Positions 25,643 to 44,200 of a stretch of 64,000 nt of DNA are shown here, one piece after another. How positions within the stretch are numbered: position 1 is the first letter of the stretch; each line of letters opens with the position of its first letter. Both the position numbers and the translations under genes were made by a program. The notes beneath the pieces were generated by a model. It made no database searches. It saw only the letters and a program-made list of their open reading frames with translations, and was not told the origin of the DNA. Source of the DNA: Glycine soja (Eukaryota > Streptophyta > Magnoliopsida > Fabales > Fabaceae); assembly GCF_004193775.1 (NCBI RefSeq), contig NC_041008.1, forward strand, positions 4,666,731-4,730,730, in the 5' to 3' direction.

Positions 25643-25759
25643 ATGAGTATGGAAGCGTATCCATCAGAAGTTTTGGGAAATTTCTGCCACCCTTCTGCCA
25701 ATATTAGTGACAGTGTTCTTGTTTCATGGGAAGGAAAAGGGCCTCATTTCCTTGCCTAA
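25643..25759 (+). other. Upstream open reading frame before the U-box start
   Basis: If transcription or the mature leader includes this segment, an ATG at 25643 (and again at 25649) opens a 38-codon frame ending in TAA 14 bases before the main ATG at 25773. It is in a different frame from the main protein. It would be spliced out if the acceptor at 25713 is used, so its inclusion depends on leader splicing. Confidence 0.4.
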
Positions 25760-25772
25760 GTTGTGTTGCACA

Positions 25773-28700
25773 ATGATGGTTCTAGATGTGTTATCTGGTC
25801 CTACCGGAACAGCCATTTCTCAAACTGTAGAGACCATTGCTGACTTCCTTGTTACTGCCAAGGATGTCCTTGTGAAAAAGGATAGTTTTAAGGAACTTGC
25901 TGCTTACATGGAAAGAATTAAGCCTGTCTTAGAAGAATTGAGGAAAGGAAAAGTCAGTGATTCTGAGACATTCAACCACGCCATTGAGATCATGAATAAA
26001 GAAATTAAAGATGCAAACCAACTACGTCTAGATTGCAGCAAGAAGAGCAAGGTTTATCTACTAATGAACTGCAGGTCCATAGCTAAGAGCTTAGAAGACC
26101 ACACAAAACAGCTGAGTAGGGCACTTGGTCTTCTTCCTTTAGCCACAACAGGTCTTTCTTCAGGAATAGTTGAAGAAATTGAAAAGCTATGTGAAGATAT
26201 GCAGACAGCTGGATTTAAGGCAGCTCTAGCTGAAGAAGAGATTTTAGAGAAAATCGAGTCAGGAATAAGAGAACACAATGTTGATCGTTCCTATGCGAAT
26301 AAATTGCTAATTCTCATTGCTGATGCTGTTGGGATTAGGAATGAGAGATTAACAATAAAGAAGGAACTTGAAGAGTTTAAAAGTGAGATTGAAAATGCAC
26401 GTGTTAGGAAGGACAGGGCTGAAGCTATGCAACTGGATCAAATCATTGCTTTGTTGGAAAGGGCTGATGCAGCTTCATCACCTAAGGACAAGGAACGCAA
26501 ATACTTTGCGAAACGCCAATCTTTGGGTAGTCAAATCTTGGAGCCTTTGCAGTCATTCTATTGCCCCATCACCCAGGATGTTATGGTGGATCCTGTAGAG
26601 ATTTCATCAGGGCAGACATTTGAGAGAAGTGCTATAGAAAAGTGGTTTGCTGAAGGAAACAAATTGTGCCCCTTGACCTTGATTCCTTTAGACACATCAA
26701 TTTTGAGACCTAACAAAAAGTTGAAACAATCCATACAAGAGTGGAAGGATAGAAATATAATGATTACAATTGCCACATTGAAAGAAAAAATCCTGTCTGG
26801 AAATGATGAAGAAGTACTGCATGATCTGGAAACTCTTCAGACTTTGTGTGAAGAAAAAGACCAACACAGGGAATGGGTGATTCTGGAGAGTTACATACCA
26901 ACTCTCATCCAAATTTTGTCAAGAAACCGTGATATAAGGAAATTATCTCTTGTCATCCTTGGCATGCTGGCAAAGGACAATGAAGATGCTAAGGTACTTA
27001 AATTGATACTCTCCTTTTTTATATTTTATCAAGGTGCATAGAAAATTTGCTACATTCAATATTTGCTTTCTAAAGATATGACTGACATAGTTTTAGATAA
27101 AAAAAATGTATTCTAGATATTTTGGTTTAAAATGATTCTAGCTTCAATAACATGAACCTATAACTAACTTTCCCTTTAAGCTAGATTCTAGGAACCAATC
27201 ATAGCAAAATGAATCTGGAGAAGAAATTCAAAGTTAATGTGAATATGTGATGCAGTCTATCTGAGAGCCAAGGACCAATGGGTTAGGACCTTTTTAATGA
27301 ATCTAATCCATCCAGCTCCACCATGAGAAATTAGAAAACACTACCAAAATAATGAGCTTGTGAATAAAAATAATCAACTTTATCTAGAATATTGATCATA
27401 TTGTACTCCTTAGTCCTTTCTCTTCTTTTAACTAACTTTCCTTCTTGTTTTCTTCTTACTTATTTTTTATGTCTACAAGATTGATGGTTGAATCTCCTTT
27501 TTAAATGTTGCTTTACATTGTATTGAACTATATGCAATTTCATAATGGACATTCAGCCATGCTATTTAACTTTCTGTTCTGCAGGAAAGAATTTCAGCCA
27601 TTGACCATGCAATTGAATCGATTGTCCGGTCTCTTGGACGTCGTCCCGAGGAAAGGAAGTTAGCAGTGGCATTACTGCTCGAGTTATCCAAATATGATTT
27701 GGCACTAGAACACATTGGACAAGTTCAAGGTTGCATACTACTATTGGTGACCATGTCTAGTGGAGATGACAATCAAGCTGCTAGAGATGCAACAGATCTA
27801 TTGGAGAATCTTTCGTACTCTGATCAGAATGTTATACAGATGGCAAAAGCAAATTACTTCAAGCATTTATTGCAGCGTCTCTCCACAGGTTTATTCTTTA
27901 ACCTAAATAAGTGGAGTCAGTATATTAGTATTCAATTGCTCATTCTTTTTCCCCTCTTCATTTTCTTTTAAAAGATATGCATGTAACATAAAAGATAAGA
28001 TTCACAAATATTTTTTATCTTGTGCAACCAGTAGTGCAATAAAGTATGTTATGTTTTTTGTTATTAAGCTTCTTAGAACTGAATAATTGTCAGTTAAGGA
28101 CACTACTTAAATCAATCTGAATGTTGGCTGTTTCTCCCTCTTTCTATGCAGGACCAGATAACGTAAAGATGACTATGGCCACAAATTTAGCAGAAATGGA
28201 GTTAACTGACCACAATAGGGAGTCCTTATTTGATGGTGGTGTACTGGTTCCTCTTCTTCACATGTTCTCACATAATGATCTACAGGTGAAAACAGTTGCT
28301 ATTAAAGCTCTTAGGAATTTATCCAGTTCAAAGAAAAATGGACAGGAAATGATAAGACAGGGGGCTGCACGACCACTACTTAACCTCCTTTTCAATCAAA
28401 GCATACACACAGCAAGTTTGTGGGAAGATGTAGCAGCCATAATTATGCAACTTGCTGCATCAACTATCTCTCGGGATGCTCAAACACCTGTTTTATTGCT
28501 AGATTCTGATGATGATGTTTTTGATCTGTTCAATTTAGTTAGTGTCACGCATCTTGTTGTGCAAGTGCAACAGAACATTATCCAGACCTTTTATTCCTTA
28601 TGTCAAACACCCTCATCTTCACTTATCAGATCCAAACTAATTGAGGTATGAATCTTACTGAAGCTAAGTGCACTTAAAACAGCCAGAAATGTTTTTCTGT

Positions 28701-30651
28701 TGAATCATGACTCTAGTGCACTAAATAGGCAAATCATTAAGCATGGTCACTGCCAAGACATATATATATAGAAAAGAGGTAGGCAGCACCATTTAAGTTC
28801 TAAAAGGTTCATCTTACTGTCTAAATGTCTATCCTGATAATCATGTTTAAGACAGAATTGGCAAATATATTCCAATTAGCAAAGAACAAAAACTTGATAC
28901 TACCAAATAGACCAAGTCTTTCTGTCAAATGAAACTCCTGCCAGTTCAAGATTTGCAAGGCAAGAAATTGCTGATTACTTAAGATATCATGCATCTTGGT
29001 GTAACTTTCTATTAACTAAAGAACAAAGAAAACACTGGGTAAATTATAGCCTTATGAATATTACATGCTTAATAGAGCAAGCATCCAGGAAGCAATTGCT
29101 TTCAGAGTTTTTTTATGAGCACTCTATTAAGTTTAGTAATTCATTACATGTGGCTGAGATATGATATAAACAAACCTGTTCTCATATTTCCTTAATTTCC
29201 TGAATTTTCATTCTTTAGTATTAATATGCCATGACTGATGTCTGATAATTGATTGTGTCATAACTTGCTAGTCTTCTGAATTGTTTTCATCCCACTTTTC
29301 TTTCCATGCTATGTCATTGTTCATTTGGGGTTTCATGTAGTTTCTAATGAAGATGTGTTGAGGTGTTGGGACTAATTATCTAGTATCAGCTATGCCAATA
29401 TAACACATTCTTAGTTATACCTTATGCCAAAGTTAATACATACAACCATACATTTATATACATACCTTATGGTCATAGCTATGTCAATATATGATGGATT
29501 AAGGACCAAAATTTCCAGTGTTTGGCTTTAGGTTCACTTGCTGTTTTCTGACTCCTTCACTTGTCCTTATCTAAAATATTGAAACTATTTTCCAGTTTTT
29601 GTTGCATGAAATATACCATAATTGAATTAGTTTGCTTATTTATGCACAGTGCTCAGCGGTTCCAAAATTGGTTCAACTGTGTGAGAATGAAAACCCAAAC
29701 CTACGAGCAAGTGCTGTAAAGTTGTTTTCTTGCTTGGTAGAGAATTGTGATGAAGGCATCATACAGGAGCATGTCAATCAGAAATGCATTAATACTCTAC
29801 TCCAGATCATAAAACCTCCATCTAAATCTGATGAAGAGGAAATACTTTCTGCCATGGGAATAATATGCTATCTTCCAGAAATTGACCAGATAACTCAATG
29901 GCTTCTGGATGCTGGTGCACTGTCAATAATTAAAAGTTATGTCCAAGATGGGAAAGACAGAGATCATCAAAAGAATAACTTATTAGAGAATGCCATTGGT
30001 GCCCTAAGTCGTTTTACAGTTCCAACAAACTTGGAATGGCAAAAAAGTGCAGCTGGAACTGGGATCATAACTGTTTTAGTGCAGCTGCTTGAAAATGGAA
30101 CAAACTTGACAAAACAACGTGTGGCACAGTCTCTTGCTCAATTTTCTAAAAGCTCATTTAAGCTGAGCCGGCCAATACCAAAGCGCAAAGGACTGTGGTG
30201 CTTCTCAGCTCCCGCTGATATTGACTGCATGGTTCATGGAGGAATATGCTCAGTCAAATCATCATTTTGCCTTTTGGAGGCTAATGCAGTTGGACCACTC
30301 ACAAGGATTCTTGGGGAATCTGATCCTGGAGTTTGTGAGGCTTCTTTGGATGCTCTATTAACATTAATTGAAGGTGAAAGACTGCAGAATGGTAGCAAAG
30401 TGCTTTCAGAAGCAAATGCCATACCACAAATTATAAGATACCTTGGTTCCCCCTCCCCTGGCTTGCAGGAGAAGTCCCTACATGCTTTGGAAAGGATTTT
30501 TCGGCTAGTTGAATACAAACAGATGTATGGAGCCTCAGCTCAAATGCCTCTAGTTGACTTAACTCAGAGGGGTAATGGTAGTGTTAGGTCCATGTCAGCC
30601 AGAATATTGGCACATTTGAACGTGCTTCACGATCAATCTTCATATTTCTAA
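25773..30651 (+). CDS. U-box/ARM-repeat E3 ubiquitin ligase (PUB42-44 type)
   Basis: Coding exons 25773-26993, 27585-27888, 28152-28645 and 29650-30651 join in phase with GT-AG introns to give 1006 residues. The order is an N-terminal helical U-box-associated domain (about 1-250, starting MMVLDVLSG), then a U-box at about 262-336 with FYCPITQDVMVDPVEISSGQ and a CPLT segment, then armadillo-like repeats to the end (for example AIKALRNLSSSKKNGQ). U-box proteins bind E2 enzymes without zinc; the ARM repeats bind substrates. Relatives include SAUL1/PUB44, a membrane-associated regulator of senescence and immunity. The length and the internal U-box fit the longer PUB42-like architecture better than SAUL1 itself. 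A leader intron with a MITE and possible uORF lies upstream. The start is the first ATG in the large exon, but an extended start at 24495 is possible. All four exons look intact. Confidence 0.9.
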
Positions 30652-32027
30652 AGAAAAATGTTGGTTCAAGTTTGTGTACTGAGGAGCTAAGCTAAGTAGC
30701 TAACCCTGTGGAGTAACCTTCTCTTGATGTATCGTGCATGACGTCAACTACATGCTTGGACAGGAAATGGAGCCTTGTATAACAGAGATAACTGCTTGCC
30801 TCAAAGCAACAACATTGTTTCACCTACCAGGAGAACCTCACATGGTGTTCCTCAACCTCTTGTAACCATTTGACCAACCAGTTTTGCAAGTGTGCACTTG
30901 GCTTGAACCATTGTGAATTGTGAGCAATGTTCAGTTGGGGCTGTTAGTGTGTCAAGGAAGCAACACCATTGGACATGCAAGGATTTATTTGAGGCCTATA
31001 TTAAACGTCTCAAATAGTGTAGCTTGTAAATTTGAAGATTGATTGATGTTATTGTTTGGTGTAAAAGTAGTATAAAGAAATCCCTTTTCTGGAATAGTTG
31101 TATTCTTTGCTGTTCGAACTCATTGTAATTCTTCTTATACAGTGAAAAGGTAGAGAGATATTGGACAAGGAGCATTGGCAGTCATCTCTTTATCATACAT
31201 GCAACAATATGTCACCACAGGAAATCTGATAATCTTTGTTAGACGTTTTTATATTATTATTGGCTCTCATTTTAATATTAAAAATCTTAATTTATCTAAT
31301 TTGATAAACAAACTTAACTTTCCCTAATATAGGTTAGGTTTATGGATTAAAAAAAGTTAGGTTTATGTCCTTGATGAGTGATTTGACTTTTTCAGCGATT
31401 ATAAATTCTATATTATAATAATATCGTTCCATTATGATGTCTTATTTTACGTCAAAAACTTTAATTTAAAAATATAGCATTTAAATAAAATTGTAATTAA
31501 GATTCATTTTAATAATTTAAAGACTACGCCAGAGTATAACTGATTTTTAATGTAAATTGAAATGTGCGACATATGAAATTATATAATTGCAACAGGTAAG
31601 GTGTGCTTCGTTTGGATTTTGACACAATTACTTTTAAATAAAATTGACCCTTTTGCTATTTTTCTTATAAAAATAGATAAGCCAATTACCACACTTATAT
31701 ATTAGCCTTCAAAATATTTTTTTTTTTATAGAATCCTTCAAAATAATTAAATTATGAGAAAAATGATTATGCATTGTCAGGATAAATTTTTTTACAGAAT
31801 CATTTAATCATAATTTATTATAAATGATAAATTTATTGATTTTTAAAATAATTTATAATTGAATGTGAGTATTCGTGAGATATGAGTATTAAACTTATTG
31901 ACTTTCAAAAAAGTTAATTCCTTTTGTAAACCAACCAAACTGTTAAGAAGCGACATTATCTGAGACAACTACTTTAAGTTTCCAACATTTGAGGAACTCA
32001 AACCCAAAAAAAAAGATCTGTGATGTA
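30652..32027. other. 3' untranslated region of the U-box gene and intergenic DNA
   Basis: The first 500 bases or so are less AT-rich, lack reading frames and probably form the 3' untranslated region, ending near the AT-rich transition around 31.1-31.2 kb. The rest is AT-rich and featureless up to the PPR pseudogene. Confidence 0.5.
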
Positions 32028-33957
32028 ATGAGGCAAGTGAAGCAGACCAGACCAAAATCCTCATTGTACTTGAAATCCCAAACCTTCACTATGCACACAT
32101 GGTGTTGCACCATTCCTCAAAGCCAACCCTTTTCCTCTACAACAAGCTCATTCAAGCCTACTCCTCCCATCCCCAACACCAACACCGATGCTTCTCCCTT
32201 TACTCCCAAATTCGCCTTCATGGCTTCCTACCAAACCAACACACTTTCAACTTCCTCTTCTCTGCATGCACCTCCCTTTCTTCCTCTTCCCTTGGCCAAA
32301 TGCTGCATACCCATTTCATCAAATCAGGCTTTGAACCTGACCTCTTTGCAGCCACTGCTTTGCTTGATATGTATGCTAAAGTGGGTACTTTGGAGCTGGC
32401 ACGCAAACTGTTTGATGAAATGCCTGTCAGAGGGGTGCCCCGGTGGAATGCTATGATGGCTGGGCTTGCAAGATTTGGTGATATGGATGGAGCTTTGGAA
32501 TTGTTTTGATCGATGCCTTCTAGGAATGTGGTGCCATGGACAACCATGATATCGGGCTACTCGTGGAACAAACAGTATGACAAGGCTTTGGGGTTGTTCC
32601 TGGGGATGGAGCAGGAGAAAGGGATAATGCCCAATGCAGTAACCTTGGTAAGCATTTTGCCAGCTTGTGCAAACCTTTGAGCACTGGAGATTGGGCAGAG
32701 GGTTGAAGCATACGCAAGGAAGAATGGGTTCTTTAAGAATTTACGCGAGCAATGCTGTGTTGGAGATGTATGTAAAGTGTGGTAAGATTGATGCTGCTTG
32801 GAGGGTGTTCAATGAGATTGGCAGTTTGAGAAACTTGTGCTCTTGGAATTCAATGGTCATGGGTTTGGCTGTCCATGGAGAATGTTGCAAGGCCCTTGAG
32901 CTTTATGATCAAATGCTGGTAAGCAGTTTGGTTGGCCTTGTTATTAATTTCCTCTGGTTAAATTATTCATTTGGTCCTTATAATTGTCTCCATTTTATGT
33001 TTAGTCGCTATACAAGAAGACTGTAAGTTTGAGTTCTTACACGCATAAAAAGTTGAGTTTTAACTTTTGACCCCTATTGATAATACCAAAGAAAACTTTT
33101 TGGCTGTATAAAACCGCTACAAAAATTTTCTGGTGATGATAAACCATTACAAAAACTACATAGGGACTAAAACTAATCATTTTCTCATATAGGGACTAAA
33201 GCTTAAAATGAGTATAACTATAGAAACTACGTGAATAGTTTAACCATTTCCTCCACAGATGTCATAATAAACCCTTTTAAGGCCGTGATTTTGAACCTTG
33301 AGAAGTTGTAAATGATACTGACCATGTGTGTCTGTGTCACTGATGGTGCCAGGGAGAAGGAACTTCACCTGATGATGTGACATTTGTGGGGCTCCTCTTG
33401 GCATGTACTCAAGGAGGCATGGTTAAAAAAGGCAGGCATATCTTCAAGTCAAAAACAACATCCTTTTACATTATTCCCAAACTAGAACATTATGGATGCA
33501 TGGTTGATCTCCTAGGCCGTGCCGGGCAATTGAGAGAAGCTTATGAGGTAATACAAAGTATGTCCATGAAACCAGATTCAGTGATATGGGGAGCTCTATT
33601 GGGAGCTTGCAGCTTCCATGGTAATGTTGAGCTGGCTGAGATTGCAGCTGAGTCTCTCTATTTGTGCTTGAGCCTTGGAATCCAGGAAACTATGTCATTC
33701 TTTCCAACATTTATGCATCAGCTGGCCAATGGGATGGAGTTGCAAAGCTCAGGAAAGTGATGAAGGGAAGCAAAATTACAAAGTCAGCTGGACATAGTTT
33801 CATTGAAGAGGGAGCTCAACTGCATAAGTTCATTGTGAAAGATAGATCACATCCTAAAAGCAACGAAATTTTTGCCTTGCTTGATGGAGTTTATGAAATG
33901 GTAAAGCTTACTAGAAGTGCATTCGAATGTCATCTGGATCTTGATTTGAGAAACTAA
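32028..33957 (+). pseudogene. Pentatricopeptide repeat gene (At5g08510-like), disrupted
   Basis: Two exons with a recognisable intron (32919-33352, GT-AG, in phase at MLGEG) encode an almost complete E-type PPR protein. Repeats include FLYNKLIQAYSSHPQ, GFEPDLFAATALLDMYAK, NLCSWNSMVMGLAVHGECCK and [19 protein letters not shown], followed by the E-domain with [20 protein letters not shown]. Family members act in organelles, usually on RNA. The frame is broken at several points. The ATG at 32028 is in a different frame from the PPR body, which suggests a small N-terminal deletion. TGA stops occur at 32507-32509 and 32678-32680. A shift of one base near 32735 moves the rest of exon 1 to a new frame, and a two-base gain near 33659-33663 changes frame again. 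Between lesions the protein is well preserved, so inactivation is recent. It converges tail-to-tail with the ECA2 gene. Confidence 0.88.
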
Positions 33958-35184
33958 TCATAGAGATTACGATTAATCATAGTGGATACCCCAAAATTGC
34001 AAACCTGAAATTTTCCTCCATTCCCATTTTGGCCAAGCAAATGTGTTGGCATTTAATCACTTTTTAATACTCACACATTCAAATGAAAAAAAATAAGAAC
34101 AAATTGTCAAATTAATCCTTAAATTACATTTGCTAGTCATTTTAGTACCTAAAATCAAGAAAAGGAAAATTTAGTCATTGAAATTAGCAACTATTTCTTT
34201 CAAAAATAAAAAGCAGAAATTAACATATCAGTCATTTTATTAAAACACTTGTTTTAAAAATAATTTTCAAAACTTGCTAAATTTTGTGAGAAATTAACTG
34301 GTAAAATAGCATAAAATAATATTAGAAAACAGTTTTTAAAGCTAAAAGCTGAAAAAAGAATCAAACAAGCCCTAAGGTTTTTTTTTTATAATTATAGGAA
34401 TTAAATTGACCGGTAATTATAATTTTCGAGATTAGTTTAATGTATTACTACTCAGTAAAAATTATCCATTTTTGCACAATAACAGCCTATCAAGCTTCAT
34501 GAAATATATTCTATGAAAGGGTTTAAAGGCAGATTCACAATTCCAAAAAAACAATTGTAATTTCTTAGCCTCTTTATGCAAGATAAACTATCTTTAGAAT
34601 AAAATGAAATCGTTCAATATCATTATTATCAAGACATTATAATCACTCTTTCAAAAAAAAAAAAGACTTTATAATCAACTTTACGAATGGCCAAATGTCA
34701 CTTCTTTTTAGTTAGCAGCGATGACGGGGTGTGACTGGGGAAAATCACCATCAATATTTAAAAAACAAAAATTGTAGAAAGCCTTTTTTTTTCAACTTGC
34801 ATTTCCCTAACTAACGACAAAAAAATGCATTTTCCTAAATACGTCACTTGCAAGTATTATGCTATGCCTACAACTTTTTTTAATGTATATTTGAAGTTCA
34901 GTATATCAAAATATAAATAGAACTGCCTATTTCTTTTTTCCTTTGACTCAGCATTTAGATTTTTCTCAAAGGAAAACGTAAAAGCAATTGAACAAAATGT
35001 TCATAAAAGATATTTACTGTAATAATCATAAAAAGTGACAAATTTCTTGTCATAAAAAAATGAGCTGTAGTTTTCCTAAAGGCTAGAGAAAAGAATATAT
35101 CAAAGAATTTGGCTTGATACTTCCATTTATCATCCTATATCTCCATCTTTTATTGCTTTCTATAGTGGCCATGTACCTGATTCT
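33958..35184. other. Convergent intergenic region between PPR pseudogene and ECA2
   Basis: AT-rich DNA with no supported gene. It includes fragments such as TCAAATTAATCCTTAAATTA and TTAGTACCTAAAATCAAGAA, which resemble the termini of common legume repeats that carry 'agggactaaa' ends. The rightmost part is probably the 3' untranslated region of ECA2. Confidence 0.45.
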
Positions 35185-40658
<5,474 letters not shown>

Positions 40659-40680
40659 GTGCTTCTCCAAATTCACCACT

Positions 40681-41230
40681 GAAAATTATACGTTAAATAA
40701 ATGTCATAACAACCAAGCACAAAAAAGCCGTATCCCACATGCTGTTAAAATTCACAACATTAAAGCACTCCCTTAATAGATCATAAACACTAGAAAATAA
40801 TCTCAACGATGTTATCTTGGACAAAAACACAAGAAAAAGAGAGAGAGAGAGAGAGACAGAAAAAAAAAGGAAAAAAATAAAAAAGCAAGTCCTGTTTTTC
40901 AGGAAGTAAACTAACAAATTTTTGTGAGGACATTATGGTACATGAAAAAACATCTTATGGGAACATCAAATCAAGACAAATTGCATACCTTATCCCTCAT
41001 ATACACACACAGACACAAACAGCATAAATTTGGTTAAGTAACAAAGATGGAAAAAGCAGAATTTGTACCATTAGAAGAAGCAGACAACGTTGAATTGTGT
41101 TAGCTTGGAAACCAAGCAAAGCTAAGGCCTGGAATTTTCTAAGATGCTGTGGGGTGGAAATCCTTTCGCCCAAGAAATAGAAGTTGTGAAGACTGAGGAC
41201 TAGTTACTGGTCAATTGGTCTTTTCTTTGA
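40681..41230 (-). other. Probable ECA2 leader intron and promoter region
   Basis: A 3' splice site (TTTTCAG, reverse strand) lies directly above 40679. A consensus donor (AAG followed by GTATGC, reverse strand) is near 40988-40990, so a leader intron of about 310 bases is plausible, with an untranslated exon from there toward about 41.1 kb. The interval also holds a GA-rich microsatellite (40838-40856). The splice model is inferred from the signals only. Confidence 0.4.
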
Positions 41231-44200
41231 ACACAACTTTGGATAAATTGTCTTGTGTTGTGGGGTTAGGAAACTCCTTCATCTCTCTAGAGAATTTTAG
41301 AATTTGATACCTTTAAAATTCTTCTTCTTTTTCAGTGTAAATTATAACCAGTGCTCAAGTCCAATCAATTACTTTTGAATTTTCTAAAGGGGTGCGTGAG
41401 ACGTGAGTTGGAATGAACTGCACACCCCCACTTTCTTTGCTTAATAGTATTATTAACCGCAACGTTACACATTTTCAAATTTGTTTATATCTTTAATTTC
41501 ATATCACACTCTGCTTTAAATACATTTATTATACTTTTATTTTTTATATAATACATTTATTATGTCGTTCAAAACTCTTCCTTCAAATTTAATGTAATTA
41601 TATATTCATGATTCAACTTGAAAAAAATGTAAATTATATTAAACCCAAAATGATACAACAATAAACAGGGATACCCTGTAAGAAAATCAAAAGTCTCCCT
41701 AATAGAAGAAGACTTATATCAAGATGCTAAAACAAATGCAACAAATACCTTGTCTAAGAAACTTAATCTTTCCTAATAATCTCTATTACAGAAAATTGAT
41801 AATCTTAAAAAATCAGCTTATTTCTAGACAGTCAGATGCAGTAGATTGTAATTGTTATAGTGAGTAATTTTTTTTTGAACACCTGATGTGGATCTGCCCC
41901 TAATTAAAGAGTCAGTAATGCATGCGCGGTAAAGAAGTGAAACGCCTGCGAAAACGAGTCAAATCATCACAAATGTGAGTTCAAATTTGAAGAAATTTCA
42001 TACAAGAAAATAACAAATCAGCATTTGACTCAGCTTCATCTCGTTGAAAATTCTCAAATAGTCACCTCTGAATAATTTAACTATACATTTATTATATATA
42101 CTTGCATGTAATATTTCGTGAATACTGGCAAACGGCTTTGTTGCTTAAGGATTCGTCAAACATATTACAAATGAGAATAGTGATTAAAAATGGAATGATA
42201 TTAATAGTTAAAAGATCTGAACAAAAATATGATTAAAAAAAGGATACATAATCACTTTTATTTATATTCACTGAATACATTATTAAAATATAAAAATATA
42301 AAATTTAATTTTCAAAAAGATAAAAAGTACAATAGATCTATTCTCTCATAAGTTACCATATTTTATTAAAGGGTGTCTGAAAGGTTGGTGTACGCGGTGT
42401 ATGCAGGTAATGGGAGGTCGAAAAACAAGTACACAACAACATTATCAATCTGAAATGGTAGTGTGCTGTTTTCTAGTTCTATTTTATGTGGGGGGATTGA
42501 CTTTTGAAATTTATAATAAATTTAGCTGACGTGTTTGACAAATGAAAAATGTATGTATTTTTAATAAAATAAAATCATTTATAACATCTTTTGACCAAAA
42601 AGATAGTATTAAGTAACTTTAAGAAATTAATTGAAATGCACCAATAACTTTAAGATATATTTTTTCCACTTTTAATTTCCTCTCATATACTCATAAAAAT
42701 CTAATATTCATTGTCATTTATTATTTGCAAATGTTTCATTTTAACATTGTCGTGGCACGAACTGAACCAAATGCAAGATGGGCCAATATCATTTTCTAAA
42801 CAAAGATTAACTAAAAAAAAAAATTAAAAGAATACTCTAGAGTAAGTTTTGACAGAAACAGGTTCCGTGTGAAATTGATGAACATGTTTTCGTATTAAGC
42901 GACATTCTTTGTTTTATTTTCACTCTTGCATTCAGCACGTGGTAATAGCCCACAGCAAACATGTTCCACTTTTACTACGAAAAAATTGATTCAATATTTT
43001 CCTTAAGTCTTGTTATAAAAATGCTCTACTATTAAACTCGTTTGATCAAACAACAAAAGCATATGATTTTTTAACGTATCACAAAAACATATGAAAATTA
43101 AATTAATGACAAATTCATTATCCTGGCAATTGGGAACATAGCTTGAACCTTTAATAAATTAAAAAAAGCTCTTTTATATGCAAGTATGATTATCTCTTAT
43201 ACTTTAAAGACACGAGTGCTAGCCTGCTAGGCTATGTGTTAATGTCACAATTATGACATCTTGTGCAATTGTAACAACGAGCGTGTAATTATAATTAGCA
43301 ATAGCTTTATACGACCGAAGCTTGATGGGGGAAAAAGATGTTTGTTAACCCTTAAAAAGTATGCAAACTCCTTTCTTTATTAACCCTGAACCAACCTAAT
43401 AATACCCACTTCTTTTTCTTTGCTTTCTCTTCTTTTTAACCTTCTTTGTCTTTTTTACTCTCTTTCTATATTTATTTTCATTAAATATGATTTGGTCATA
43501 TCAAACCCAGATAGTGAGATATATTTAATATTTGTCATGTATAAACTTTTTCTACTGTGGAAGCTTCGATGTAATTTCCTCTTTCCTTTTATATCCATGA
43601 TGTCTATTTCGTGCTTTGTGCTTCGCATATACAAAGCTGACCAACTACACTTTGCTCCGTCTAGTTGTATTCTTAACGTTTCAAATTAAAATAACTTTCA
43701 TCTGACTTTTATCAAGGACAAGCAAAATGCATATGCCACAATGTCAATATGTCATCTTCAAAAAAATTCAAAATCTTTTGTCACTTTAGAGTACATAGGT
43801 TAACCAATGGAAGTGTTTGTCATAAAGTGGGTTTTGTTCGGAAAAGAGATTAAACGGAAGAGTAAAAAGACTTAATGATTTTGTTATGGCTAAATAATAA
43901 TGACAAAAGATTTAGTTATTTTATGGATTTCCATACTTTAATAAAATTTTCAAATAGATTCCTAAATATTTTTCTTTTAATTGGATCCTTTAACTTTTAT
44001 TTTTTTTCAATTGCGTCCCTTTGTCTAATTGACTTCTGAAAAAATAACTGTAATCACTTAGTTAAAGGTGTAAACAGTGAATTGGTGTTTATAGAATTTA
44101 TTGTAAGGATAACTCAGTTAATTGTAAGAGATTTCTACAAAATTTTGACATTTTCATATCAATTAACTCAACTATTATTTTACAATTCTTTGATTCTGTA

